NCBI GenBank assembly: GCA_003543635.1 | Contig: DNAE01000033.1 | Span: 1 to 9,653 of the forward strand | Source: Clostridiales bacterium | Lineage (GTDB): Bacteria > Bacillota > Clostridia > Saccharofermentanales > Saccharofermentanaceae | Length of the DNA: 9,653 nucleotides | Reading direction: 5' to 3' | Shown: positions 1 to 6,442 of the stretch, piece by piece | How positions within the stretch are numbered: position 1 is the stretch's first letter | How the letters are laid out: each line of letters starts with the position of its first letter | Made by a program: the position numbers and the translations under genes | Notes under the pieces: generated by a model | Database searches by the model: none | What the model saw: the letters and a program-made list of their open reading frames with translations, nothing else | Told to the model about the DNA's origin: nothing

Positions 1-108
1 CCCGTTTTAGGTCCCAAACGCCGCCAAGGTGAGTGGCACATTATTAGGAAATGAGCTGATGATCGGGCAGAAGGGGAGAGGTATTATCCGAAGAAAAACA
101 AAATGCTC

Positions 109-138
109 TTTACCATTAAGGGGTAAGCCGTGTATAAT
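109..138 (+). promoter_or_regulatory. sigmaA-type promoter of the reductase-TetR operon
   Basis: A perfect -10 box TATAAT lies at 133-138. A -35-like TTTACC (109-114, 18-nt spacer) or TTACCA (110-115, 17-nt spacer) precedes it, each matching the TTGACA consensus at 4 of 6 bases. The predicted start is near 145, giving a leader of about 30 nt that holds the ribosome binding site GGAGGA (165-170). Bases 1-108 upstream contain no gene I can recognise. One frame is open from the left edge to a stop at 52-54 and could be the tail of an upstream gene, but nothing supports it. Confidence 0.6.
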
Positions 139-158
139 AAGCGAGAAAAATCTCACTT
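139..158. promoter_or_regulatory. candidate TetR operator (20-bp imperfect palindrome)
   Basis: AAGCGAGA and TCTCACTT flank a four-base AAAA centre, with 7 of 8 positions in each arm pairing. It starts directly after the -10 box and covers the predicted transcription start, a position where a bound dimer would block transcription. TetR-family proteins typically bind palindromes of about this size, and a TetR-type gene is the second gene of the operon. The assignment to that protein is inference. Confidence 0.45.
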
Positions 159-176
159 TTATATGGAGGACTTACC

Positions 177-1109
177 ATGGACATAATGCATCCGAAGGCG
201 GCAATAGGAACCAATGCCTGGGGCGGAAGGATATACGGGGGACTCATAAGGGGCGACTACGTTGAGGACGAGGTCATAGGTCAGATGATAGAGGAATCGG
301 TGAAGCTCGATATCCCCCTGTTCGATCTTGCCCGGGACTACGGCTTCGGCAAGGCACAGAAGATGATGGGGCGCCTGGGAAACAAGGACACCCTCATATC
401 CGCAAAATATACACCCTTTACCCACTACAGGAAGGGGTGCGTCAGGAAGTCGCTGGAAAAGGATCTTCAGGATTTCGGAAGATCCTTCGTGGATATCTAC
501 TGGCTCCATCTTCCCACGGATCTTAAAGATCATCTGGTGGAGATCGCGGAGCTTTATAAGGAGGGGAAGATAAGATATGTGGGCGTATCTAACTTCGATC
601 TGGAGGAATGTAAGAGGTCCAAGGAGATACTGGAAGCTCACGGGATACCCCTTTACGGCGTACAGAACCACTATAGCATCATCTGCAGGGAGTGGGAGAC
701 AAACGGCCTTTTAAAGTGGTGCCGTGAGAATAATATCCTTTTCTGGGGATGGGCAGTGCTGGAGGAGGGACTTCTCGTGGATCCCTCTTCCATGAGAAGA
801 TCCGTTATGAAGAGCATATATAACGGAAGGGTCAAGAAGCTTTCGGGACTTTACGATGTGATGGGGCAGATCGCAACCCGCAGGAACGTGAAGATCCCCA
901 TGATAGCCATCGCCTACTGTGCCGCAAAGGGAGTGGTACCCGTGGTGGGATGCAGGAAGCCGTCCAGGGTCAGGGAACTTAGTGAAAGCGTTTCCCTGGA
1001 ACTTACCCCGGAGGAGATCGAAAGATTGGAGAGCGCAGCGGACGCATCAAATGTTAAGATAATGGGAGCAGATATTTTCAGGCCCTTTGTCCTGAAGGAA
1101 CGGAGATAG
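177..1109 (+). CDS. aldo/keto reductase
   Basis: A 310-residue, probably cytoplasmic NAD(P)H-dependent oxidoreductase of the aldo/keto reductase superfamily, which reduces aldehydes or ketones to alcohols. The TIM-barrel signature is intact. The catalytic tetrad reads Asp50 and Tyr55 (FDLARDYG), Lys77 (ISAKYTP) and His111 (DIYWLHLP). GVSNF (136-140), VQNHYS (162-167) and GLL (198-200) mark later barrel strands, and PVVGCRKPSRVREL (255-268) corresponds to the cofactor phosphate-binding loop. The length is normal for the family. The ATG at 177 is chosen because GGAGGA at 165-170 sits 6 nt upstream. The next gene begins 6 nt after the stop, so the two are co-transcribed. The physiological substrate cannot be read from the sequence. 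The TetR partner suggests induction by a small molecule, possibly a reactive carbonyl or the enzyme's own substrate (inference). Confidence 0.93.
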   Translation: MDIMHPKAAIGTNAWGGRIYGGLIRGDYVEDEVIGQMIEESVKLDIPLFDLARDYGFGKAQKMMGRLGNKDTLISAKYTPFTHYRKGCVRKSLEKDLQDFGRSFVDIYWLHLPTDLKDHLVEIAELYKEGKIRYVGVSNFDLEECKRSKEILEAHGIPLYGVQNHYSIICREWETNGLLKWCRENNILFWGWAVLEEGLLVDPSSMRRSVMKSIYNGRVKKLSGLYDVMGQIATRRNVKIPMIAIAYCAAKGVVPVVGCRKPSRVRELSESVSLELTPEEIERLESAADASNVKIMGADIFRPFVLKERR

Positions 1110-1115
1110 GAGATA

Positions 1116-1709
1116 ATGGCGATAAGGCAGAGGCGTACCGGGGATGTGATCGTACAGGAGAGGGCGGAGAAGACCAGGACAAAACTTCTTATATCCGCTC
1201 TGGAAATGTATTCGAAGAAGGGATACGCCAAGACCACCGTGGATGATATCGCGGGGAATGCGGGTCTTTCCGTGGGGGTTGCCTACAGGTATTTCAAGAA
1301 CAAGAAGGACATCCTTCTGTCCTCCATGGAGTACGCTTTCCTGAATATGGAGGAGATAAGCGGAACGAATGTGGAGGATCTCGTCTCCGGGGATATCAGG
1401 AAGATCCTGGAGAAGTTCGAGTCTCTCCACGAGGGAAACAAGGCACTTCACGAGGAACTGGAAAGCTTAAGGCACAGCGACAAGGATGTGGGGGATCTTT
1501 ACAGGACTTTCACCTCTGAGGCCCTTTCCAAGATCCACGAAAAGCTCGGGGAGAGTATAAGCTACGAGGATCTGGTGATGGCCGTTGACATGATGGAATG
1601 CTTCTGCCACCACCGCATAAGCGGAGATCTTGATGAGGATAGCTTAAACAGACTCCGGGAAAAGACTGCAAGGACCGTTTCAGGTCTCCTGGACCGATCA
1701 TCTGTTTAA
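1116..1709 (+). CDS. TetR/AcrR family transcriptional regulator
   Basis: A 197-residue one-component regulator. The N-terminal DNA-binding domain covers roughly residues 15-65, including the helix-turn-helix TTVDDIAGNAGLSVGVAYRYF (40-60) followed by KNKKDIL, the classic TetR pattern in which the recognition helix ends in a YxYFxxK-type motif. Residues 75-195 are predicted helical and form the ligand and dimerisation domain. They are poorly conserved and give no ligand clue. The ATG is preceded by AGGAG (1108-1112), which overlaps the TAG stop of the reductase gene, so translation is probably coupled. The gene likely represses its own operon through the palindrome at 139-158 (inference from position). 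No terminator follows, so some readthrough into the membrane-protein gene at 1767 is plausible. Confidence 0.92.
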   Translation: MAIRQRRTGDVIVQERAEKTRTKLLISALEMYSKKGYAKTTVDDIAGNAGLSVGVAYRYFKNKKDILLSSMEYAFLNMEEISGTNVEDLVSGDIRKILEKFESLHEGNKALHEELESLRHSDKDVGDLYRTFTSEALSKIHEKLGESISYEDLVMAVDMMECFCHHRISGDLDEDSLNRLREKTARTVSGLLDRSSV

Positions 1710-1710
1710 G

Positions 1711-1739
1711 TTAGCAAGAAAATATGATATCTTGATAAT
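1711..1739 (+). promoter_or_regulatory. possible promoter of the small membrane-protein gene
   Basis: TTAGCA (1711-1716) and GATAAT (1734-1739) are separated by 17 nt; the boxes match consensus at 4 of 6 and 5 of 6. They lie in the AT-rich gap directly after the TetR stop, and the predicted start is near 1746. A weaker alternative -10 is TATGAT at 1723-1728. Confidence 0.4.
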
Positions 1740-1768
1740 AATTATTTGGAACAGGGGGAAGATATCAT
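1724..1768. repeat. 10-bp inverted repeat overlapping a start codon
   Basis: ATGATATCTT (1724-1733) and AAGATATCAT (1759-1768) are perfect reverse complements separated by 25 nt. The right arm contains the A and T of the start codon at 1767 and abuts the ribosome binding site. In a transcript reading through from the TetR gene, the arms could pair and occlude the start. In a transcript beginning near 1746 the left arm would be absent. It could instead be a DNA-level operator. The arms are AU-rich, so RNA stability is uncertain. Confidence 0.4.
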
Positions 1769-2333
1769 GTTCTTTTCATTTCTTACGGGTACGCCTCTCA
1801 CCGAGGATATCCTGGGTAGGGACAAGGATGCCTATGTGGAATCCATGTCGAACTATGAGACCAATTCGATCGCTTACATTCTCTTAGGGGTGGCTGCATT
1901 GATCTTTATCCTCATGATCGCCTGTATCGTTTCTTCCGTAATAGGCGGGAAGAAGGGGAACAAAACCCGGGTGATCATCGGCATCGTCGGTGCGGTACTT
2001 CTTGCCTTCGGACTCATTCCGGTCCTCGGTGCGGGAGCCCTGGCGATCCTGCCGTCTATGGCCGCCAAGGAGATACTGGATAAGGAAGTGACGGTGGAAA
2101 CGGCGACCATAGAGTCCAAGAGCATTGTTGAATCGTCTGTTTCCCATACGGGCCGTGGCACGACAATTACGGACTATAATCTCATCTGCGATAACGGTGA
2201 GCTGTACAAAGTCCCCGAGGATGTCTACGAGAGGGCGGAGGTCGGACAGACCTATTACTTCGGTATTATCGGTGACTACCACTCTAACTGCTTCAATATC
2301 TACAGCGTGGATGAGTACGAGTATCCCGCCTGA
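1767..2333 (+). CDS. small two-helix membrane protein of unknown function
   Basis: A 188-residue protein that I cannot assign to a named family with confidence. After about 34 polar residues come two hydrophobic helices, about 35-59 and 68-98, joined by a short basic loop (GGKKGNKTR). A soluble region of about 90 residues (99-188) follows. By the positive-inside rule the basic loop is cytoplasmic, which places both termini outside. The tail has the pattern of a small beta-rich domain (DNGELYKVPEDVYERAEVGQ then TYYFG), loosely like the domains of membrane proteins such as DUF2500 or DUF3592; this is a weak impression. The ATG at 1767 is preferred over an in-frame TTG at 1746 because AGGGGGAA lies just upstream of it. 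The stop is followed by the palindromic terminator. Confidence 0.75.
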   Translation: MFFSFLTGTPLTEDILGRDKDAYVESMSNYETNSIAYILLGVAALIFILMIACIVSSVIGGKKGNKTRVIIGIVGAVLLAFGLIPVLGAGALAILPSMAAKEILDKEVTVETATIESKSIVESSVSHTGRGTTITDYNLICDNGELYKVPEDVYERAEVGQTYYFGIIGDYHSNCFNIYSVDEYEYPA

Positions 2334-2350
2334 GTCTTAATAAATATCCG

Positions 2351-2397
2351 AGCAAAAAAGAAGGACTGTCCGCGGACAGTCCTTTTAAGTCTTTTAA
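2351..2397. terminator. bidirectional intrinsic terminator
   Basis: Bases 2361-2384 form a perfect 24-bp palindrome: AAGGACTGTC arms around a self-complementary CCGCGG centre. An A-rich run lies on the left (2354-2359) and T-rich runs on the right (2383-2386, 2392-2395), so a U-tract follows the hairpin on either strand. It sits between the convergent genes ending at 2333 (plus) and 2406 (minus) and can serve both. Confidence 0.85.
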
Positions 2398-2405
2398 GAG
2401 GGAGA

Positions 2406-3578
2406 TCACTCAGCGGTATCGTACTTAGCCATCTCCAGGGCGAGCTCCTCTGCCTTCTTTGCTTCCTCTTCGGCTCTCTGGGCAGCAGCTCTTGCTTCCT
2501 CTTCGGCCTTTCTTGCGGCAGCCATGGCTTCCTCGGCTCTCTTGGCGGCAGCTTCCGCTTTCTCTCTTGCTTCGGCGGCAGCCTGCTTAGCAGCTTCCTC
2601 TGCCTTCTCGGCGGCGATCCTGTCGTCTTCCTCGATCTTCTTCCTGTTGGCAAGTTCGTAAGCTTCTTCCGCAGTCTTGGCGGCCTGCTTGGCCTCCTCG
2701 GCCTTCTGGAGGGAATTCTTAAGGAGCTCTTCGGCGTGATCGGATGCTTCCTTGGCGGCTGCCTCGAATTCCTCGGCAGCCTTTCTGGCCTTCTCCTCTG
2801 CCTCCTTGGCGGCAACCCTTGCCTCGTGCTCCGTCTTCTTCTGGCTTGCTACCTTGAGTGCTTCCTCGGCCTTCTCGGCGGCTTCCTTGGCAGCAGCCTG
2901 GAGCTTATCCGCTTCGGCCTGGGCATCGCTGTATTCCTTCTCTGCAGTCTCGACGGCCTTAAGGGCTTCCGCCTCGGACTTGATGGCGGCTTCCTTGTCC
3001 TGTCCGGACTTGGTTACCTTGAGCCTTGCTTCCTCTGCCTTTGTCTGAGCATCCTCTGCTTCCTTTATGGCGGACTCTTCGCGCTTCCTTGCCTCGTCCA
3101 GCTCCCTCTTTGCCTTCTCGGCTGCAAGGGTGGCGGCGGTCTTGTTCTCGATCACGGAAGAGACACCGTTCTCTGCGCGCTGGGCGGCGATGGCCTTTGC
3201 TCGGTTAATGGATGCGGAAGGGGGTCTTTTAATGGGAGCCTTGAGTCCCGGAGGGGGAGTAGTCGTTTTGGAATCATCTTTATTAGAGGCGCTTGCGGCA
3301 CTTCCGGGCCTTACGGGGGCAGAGGACTTTTTGTCTTCTCTTATGATGGAGGAGAGAACGGGTTCCCTGTTATCCTTCTTCCTTGATTCCTCAAGTTCCT
3401 TACGGGCTTCGATCTGAGCCTTGGCAGCCGCAGCACGTTCCCTGGCATAGTTGTTTGCTATAGGGGAGATGTGGGGACCCTTATTGCCGCTGTTTACGGG
3501 CGCGCCCGAGACATCGCCGGACGTGGAAAAGCCCATGGCAGGCGATCTTCCCTTAAATACATCCATGAATCCAGACAT
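2406..3578 (-). CDS. Ala/Glu/Lys-rich coiled-coil protein of unknown function
   Basis: A 390-residue, highly charged protein without signal peptide, membrane helix, Cys or Trp. Residues 1-45 are Gly/Ser/Pro-rich (SGFMDVFKGRSPAMGFS). A short helical patch follows (46-70), then a disordered-looking Ser/Thr/Pro/Lys segment with PPPGLKAPIKRPPS (108-121). From about 145 to 386 there is one almost unbroken helix-forming stretch rich in KAEEA-like units. [KR]AE triplets fall at 325, 340, 347, 357, 368 and 375, spacings that mix 7- and 11-residue coiled-coil periods. The composition recalls the TolA central helix or cytoskeletal and scaffold proteins, but composition alone is not homology. The ATG at 3578 is chosen because AAGGAG sits 8 nt upstream; an in-frame GTG at 3587 overlaps that ribosome binding site. 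A good promoter (3646-3619) suggests a single-gene transcript. Confidence 0.85.
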   Translation of the reverse strand: MSGFMDVFKGRSPAMGFSTSGDVSGAPVNSGNKGPHISPIANNYARERAAAAKAQIEARKELEESRKKDNREPVLSSIIREDKKSSAPVRPGSAASASNKDDSKTTTPPPGLKAPIKRPPSASINRAKAIAAQRAENGVSSVIENKTAATLAAEKAKRELDEARKREESAIKEAEDAQTKAEEARLKVTKSGQDKEAAIKSEAEALKAVETAEKEYSDAQAEADKLQAAAKEAAEKAEEALKVASQKKTEHEARVAAKEAEEKARKAAEEFEAAAKEASDHAEELLKNSLQKAEEAKQAAKTAEEAYELANRKKIEEDDRIAAEKAEEAAKQAAAEAREKAEAAAKRAEEAMAAARKAEEEARAAAQRAEEEAKKAEELALEMAKYDTAE

Positions 3579-3618
3579 GACTTTCACTCCTTAAAAGTAA
3601 AATACTACTGACATTTTT

Positions 3619-3646
3619 ATTATACTTTTTACATTAAATATTTCAA
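3619..3646 (-). promoter_or_regulatory. sigmaA-type promoter of the coiled-coil gene
   Basis: On the minus strand, TTGAAA (3646-3641) and a perfect TATAAT (3624-3619) are separated by 16 nt in very AT-rich DNA. The predicted start is near 3612, giving a leader of about 34 nt that includes AAGGAG (3592-3587). Confidence 0.75.
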
Positions 3647-3705
3647 GTGTATTTCAGCTTTATGTGTGCAATGTGACGAAAAGTGCTTTTTTTTTTCGTG
3701 ATTTA

Positions 3706-3714
3706 TGAGATAAT
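3706..3714 (+). promoter_or_regulatory. possible extended -10 promoter of the xylanase gene
   Basis: TG-A-GATAAT fits an extended -10 element. No convincing -35 box is visible; the upstream spacer contains a run of ten T (3687-3696). The predicted start near 3721 gives a short leader with two Shine-Dalgarno-like sites, GGAGGAG (3722-3728) and AGGAGG (3734-3739). The second is ideally placed for the ATG at 3745. Confidence 0.4.
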
Positions 3715-3744
3715 CGATGTCGGAGGAGTAAAGAGGAGGCAGAT

Positions 3745-5748
3745 ATGAGAAAAAGATTGGTGAGCGTTGTCGCACTTGTCATGGCGGCAGCGTGTTTTTT
3801 ATGTTCGTGCACGGGTGGAGCCCTGACCAAGGTAACGGGTACCGTGATCGAAGAGAACTTCGACGGATCCACGAAGTATTACAGGCAGAATGGTGACTGT
3901 AAGATAACGGTCAGGGACGGCGAAGCGAACATCACCGACAGAAAGACCAGCAACGCCGGCATCGAGTTCCCCTGTGACGAGTTCAGGGGCAACGACATAA
4001 TGGTGACGGCTTCCGTTAAGAGTGAGAATCCTTTCGTAAGGCTCTCCCTGAGATATGAGATCTTCGGAAACACATCCTACGTGACCATAGCGGAGGGCAA
4101 TACCCTGTCCCAGTCGTTCCTTCCGGTAACGGGTGACATATCGATCCCCGCGAACGCGACGAACGCCGTGGTATATGTGGAGGCAGGAGATGTTATGGAT
4201 ATTACCGTCAGATCGGTAAGGATAGAGGTAAAGGGCGATTATAACGACCTGTCCGGAACCCCCGTGGATCAGCTTCAGGATCCCTCGGGTTACGAATCCT
4301 TAAAGGATATATACGCCGATTATTTCATGGTGGGCTCCGCGGTCCCCGCATCGGTCATAGATAACCCCAATAAGGAGTTCAGGGACCTTTTGAACCTGGA
4401 GTTCAATTCCGTGACCCCCGAGAACGAGCTCAAGCCCGAGAACGTCCTTGACGCGGACACGACCCTTTCCGACCCCGCCAAGTATAACGAGTGCCCGGCA
4501 CTGGATTTCTCCGCGGCAAAGCCCATCCTGGACTACTGCGCGGAAAACGGCCTTAAGATGAGGGGCCATACCCTTATCTGGTATTCCCAGACCCCCTCGT
4601 GGCTGTTCTTCGAGAACTACGATGTCAACGGCACCCTTGCTTCAAGGGAGCTGATGCTCACCAGGATGGAGAACTATATCGATTCCGTCATGAACTGGTG
4701 TGAGGAGAACTATCCCGGTGTCATCTATGCCTGGGACGTTGTCAACGAGGCAGCCGGAGATAACGGCGGCATGAGGGACTGCTACTGGAAGATGACCGTC
4801 GGAGACGATTATGTGGAGAAGGCATTTGAGTTTGCAAGACTTCACGGACCTTCGGGCGTGCAGCTCTTCTACAACGACTACAATTCCTACTCATCCGGCA
4901 AACAGCAGGCGATCATCGATATGCTCACTCCCATTGCAGAAGCAGGCAATATCGACGGTATGGGAATGCAGAGCCATATCTCCAGCGGGCTTCAGCCTGA
5001 CAGCTTTATCGGGGCGATGAACAGATATGCTGAAGAACTTGGAGTCGTCATCCACATCACTGAGCTTGATGTTTCCGCACCCCCTTCCGCAAATCCCTAC
5101 TACGATCAGGGAGTTTACATGAAGACTCTTTTCGAGGCTCTCATAGATGCAGTGGATAATGGTACCCCCCTGGAGTGCGTAACTTTCTGGGGACTTACGG
5201 ACGACATGTCCTGGAAATCTTCCGAGAAGCCCCTTCTCTTCTACGGTAACCTGGCACCCAAGCCCGCCTTCGAGGGCGTGGTCTGCGCGATCAAGGGAGG
5301 AGAAGTGACTATCCCCGACGACTATGTACAGGTGACGGCGGATCTTACCCCCATCGACGAGGACTATGAGGATCAGGAGTATATCGGAGGTCCCAGATAC
5401 AGTTCCACCCAGGCGATCGTGGGAGGTGCTTATAACGGCGACTACTGCCTTGAGAATTCCGGCGGATCCGCCGAGTACGACGGTTATTCCGTGGATATCT
5501 CCAGGTTCATCGGACAGAGCATCCACTTCTCCTTTGCGGTGAAGTCCTCCGCCGACATGGTATGCTTCACGGCGGACATCGACGGTTCCTGGCCCCACCT
5601 CATCGAAGTCGACACTTCAGGCGGTGACTGGGTATACGTGGAGGGAGACTACGAGGTTCCCTCGGGCATGACGAACCTCAGTGTTTATTTCGAGAGCTCC
5701 GATACGAGTTCGTTCCTTCTGGACGACCTTCACATCGAGGCTAACTGA
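3745..5748 (+). CDS. lipoprotein endo-1,4-beta-xylanase (GH10) with flanking CBM-like domains
   Basis: A 667-residue secreted glycoside hydrolase family 10 enzyme that should cleave internal beta-1,4-xylosidic bonds of xylan with retention of configuration. MRKR and a hydrophobic stretch are followed by a lipobox-like LCSC, with Cys22 as the probable lipidated residue, so the enzyme is likely tethered to the outer membrane face. Residues 33-163 resemble a CBM22 or CBM4/9 beta-sandwich (ENFDG at the start, ITVRSVRIEV at the end). The GH10 barrel spans about 185-515: TPENELKPE (224-232), GHTLIWYSQTP (274-284), WDVVNEA with acid/base Glu335, QSH (409-411), ITELDV with nucleophile Glu440, and FWGLTDDMSW (481-490). 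Residues 535-667 form a second CBM4/9-like module ending in SFLLDDLHIE. AGGAGG lies 5 nt before the ATG. No transporter or other xylan-utilisation gene is adjacent. Confidence 0.93.
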   Translation: MRKRLVSVVALVMAAACFLCSCTGGALTKVTGTVIEENFDGSTKYYRQNGDCKITVRDGEANITDRKTSNAGIEFPCDEFRGNDIMVTASVKSENPFVRLSLRYEIFGNTSYVTIAEGNTLSQSFLPVTGDISIPANATNAVVYVEAGDVMDITVRSVRIEVKGDYNDLSGTPVDQLQDPSGYESLKDIYADYFMVGSAVPASVIDNPNKEFRDLLNLEFNSVTPENELKPENVLDADTTLSDPAKYNECPALDFSAAKPILDYCAENGLKMRGHTLIWYSQTPSWLFFENYDVNGTLASRELMLTRMENYIDSVMNWCEENYPGVIYAWDVVNEAAGDNGGMRDCYWKMTVGDDYVEKAFEFARLHGPSGVQLFYNDYNSYSSGKQQAIIDMLTPIAEAGNIDGMGMQSHISSGLQPDSFIGAMNRYAEELGVVIHITELDVSAPPSANPYYDQGVYMKTLFEALIDAVDNGTPLECVTFWGLTDDMSWKSSEKPLLFYGNLAPKPAFEGVVCAIKGGEVTIPDDYVQVTADLTPIDEDYEDQEYIGGPRYSSTQAIVGGAYNGDYCLENSGGSAEYDGYSVDISRFIGQSIHFSFAVKSSADMVCFTADIDGSWPHLIEVDTSGGDWVYVEGDYEVPSGMTNLSVYFESSDTSSFLLDDLHIEAN

Positions 5749-5772
5749 CAAAGTAAGATCAATGGATAACGG

Positions 5773-5801
5773 ATCTCGCCCTGCTCCTTGCAGGGCGAGA
5801 T
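5773..5801 (+). terminator. strong hairpin downstream of the xylanase, probable terminator
   Basis: ATCTCGCCCTGC and GCAGGGCGAGAT form a perfect 12-bp, GC-rich stem with a 5-nt TCCTT loop, 25 nt after the xylanase stop. The following bases (TTCATAAA) are not a real U-tract, so termination may be partial. It could instead be a barrier to mRNA decay or lie in the leader of the small gene at 5836. Confidence 0.6.
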
Positions 5802-5835
5802 TCATAAACAGGCCGGACCGGAACAGGAGGGGAAC

Positions 5836-5994
5836 ATGGGTCTTTTAAGATTCCTATTACACTTGGGGGAGACTCCCGAGGAACGTCAGAAGAGAAAGGA
5901 CGAGGAGTGGGAGCAGTGGGCTTCCCGCAATGCCGCCGACGAACTCGAGGAGGAGTACGACGAACTGGACGATATGGAGGATGCCGATTACTGA
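5836..5994 (+). CDS. 52-residue acidic protein of unknown function
   Basis: The ATG is preceded by a strong AGGAGG (5825-5830) at 5-nt spacing, which is the main evidence that this short frame is translated. The peptide begins with a hydrophobic or amphipathic segment (MGLLRFLLHLG) and then becomes very polar: a mixed-charge helix-forming part (TPEERQKRKDEEWEQWASRN) and a strongly acidic tail (ELEEEYDELDDMEDADY). It has no recognisable domain and no Cys. An in-frame TTG at 5788 would extend it by 16 residues but lies in the hairpin loop and has no ribosome binding site. Its last 7 nt overlap the end of the convergent HTH gene. No clear promoter of its own is visible between the hairpin and the start, so it may depend on readthrough from the xylanase gene. 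Confidence 0.6.
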   Translation: MGLLRFLLHLGETPEERQKRKDEEWEQWASRNAADELEEEYDELDDMEDADY

Positions 5995-6437
5995 TCGACG
6001 AGGTTTAAGTATTCCTCGATCTCCTGAAGATCAAAGGATGAGATCATCCTTCTGTCAGAGCTGTCCAGGAGCCTGAAGTGGTTCGAGATCAGATTCTGCT
6101 GGATCTTATAACCGTCCTTTTCCTTTACGGTCTTCCACCAGATCTTGCCTCCCATGGTGGCGGGGTAGGTGATCTCCGTGTCTTTGAAGGCAAGGGCGGA
6201 CACCACATCGTTGGGATCTCCGCCGAAGGTGTTCTGAAGAATGGTGCTCCTGCAAAAAATGGAGCAGAGGGCGACGGTCTCGGTCCAGCCCAGGGAACGT
6301 CTTCCTTTCTCGCTCTCCACCAGGGTCTTCTTGGATATTCCCAGTATGACGGCCATCTTATCCTGGGTGAGTCCGTATTCGGTCCTCACAAGTTTAAGGG
6401 TTGAATTTACCGCCGCAATGAATTCATCTCTTGTCAT
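5988..6437 (-). CDS. XRE-type helix-turn-helix transcriptional regulator
   Basis: A 149-residue protein whose N-terminal part (about 5-65) is a Cro/C1-type DNA-binding domain. The turn and recognition helix read YGLTQDKMAVILGISKKTLV, followed by ESEKGRRSLGW, the usual XRE layout. Residues 70-149 contain an uncharacterised domain (TYPATMGGKIWWKTVKEKDG then YKIQQNLISNHFRLLDSSDR) that may be a dimerisation or sensory part; I do not recognise it. The frame stays open upstream to 6797, but the ATG at 6437 is where homology-like sequence begins, has GGAG upstream, and lies just after a near-consensus promoter. It is divergent from the membrane-protein gene at 6519, with 81 nt between the starts. 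Three half-sites across its own start region suggest autoregulation (inference). Confidence 0.88.
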   Translation of the reverse strand: MTRDEFIAAVNSTLKLVRTEYGLTQDKMAVILGISKKTLVESEKGRRSLGWTETVALCSIFCRSTILQNTFGGDPNDVVSALAFKDTEITYPATMGGKIWWKTVKEKDGYKIQQNLISNHFRLLDSSDRRMISSFDLQEIEEYLNLVDQ

Positions 6438-6442
6438 ATCAA

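Noticed and set aside
29..265. A 78-codon plus-strand frame starting with GTG near the left edge
   Set aside because: It overlaps the start of the reductase gene in another frame, has no clear ribosome binding site, and its translation resembles no protein.
2410..3150. Apparent tandem DNA repeats (recurring TTCCTCGGC and GCGGCAGC words)
   Set aside because: The words recur at irregular spacing and reflect repeated Ala/Glu/Lys codons of the coiled-coil protein; there is no fixed unit with spacers as in a CRISPR array or satellite.
2736..3386. Leu/Gly/Cys-rich open frame on the plus strand opposite the coiled-coil gene
   Set aside because: It looks like a hydrophobic membrane protein, but is a by-product of reading Ala/Glu/Lys codons backwards. 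It has no ribosome binding site, while the minus-strand gene has promoter, ribosome binding site and terminator.
3676..3699. ACGAAAA and TTTTCGT arms around a T-rich loop before the xylanase gene, considered as a terminator or catabolite operator
   Set aside because: The stem is weak and AT-rich with no upstream plus-strand gene to terminate, and it does not match the catabolite-control consensus.
4891..5598. A 235-codon minus-strand frame inside the xylanase gene
   Set aside because: The plus strand encodes GH10 active-site motifs across this interval; the antisense translation shows no domain or initiation signals.
5745..5770. CTGACA and GATAAC as a promoter for the 52-residue protein gene
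   Set aside because: The spacer is only 14 nt, too short for a standard sigmaA promoter, and the strong hairpin at 5773-5801 would follow at once.
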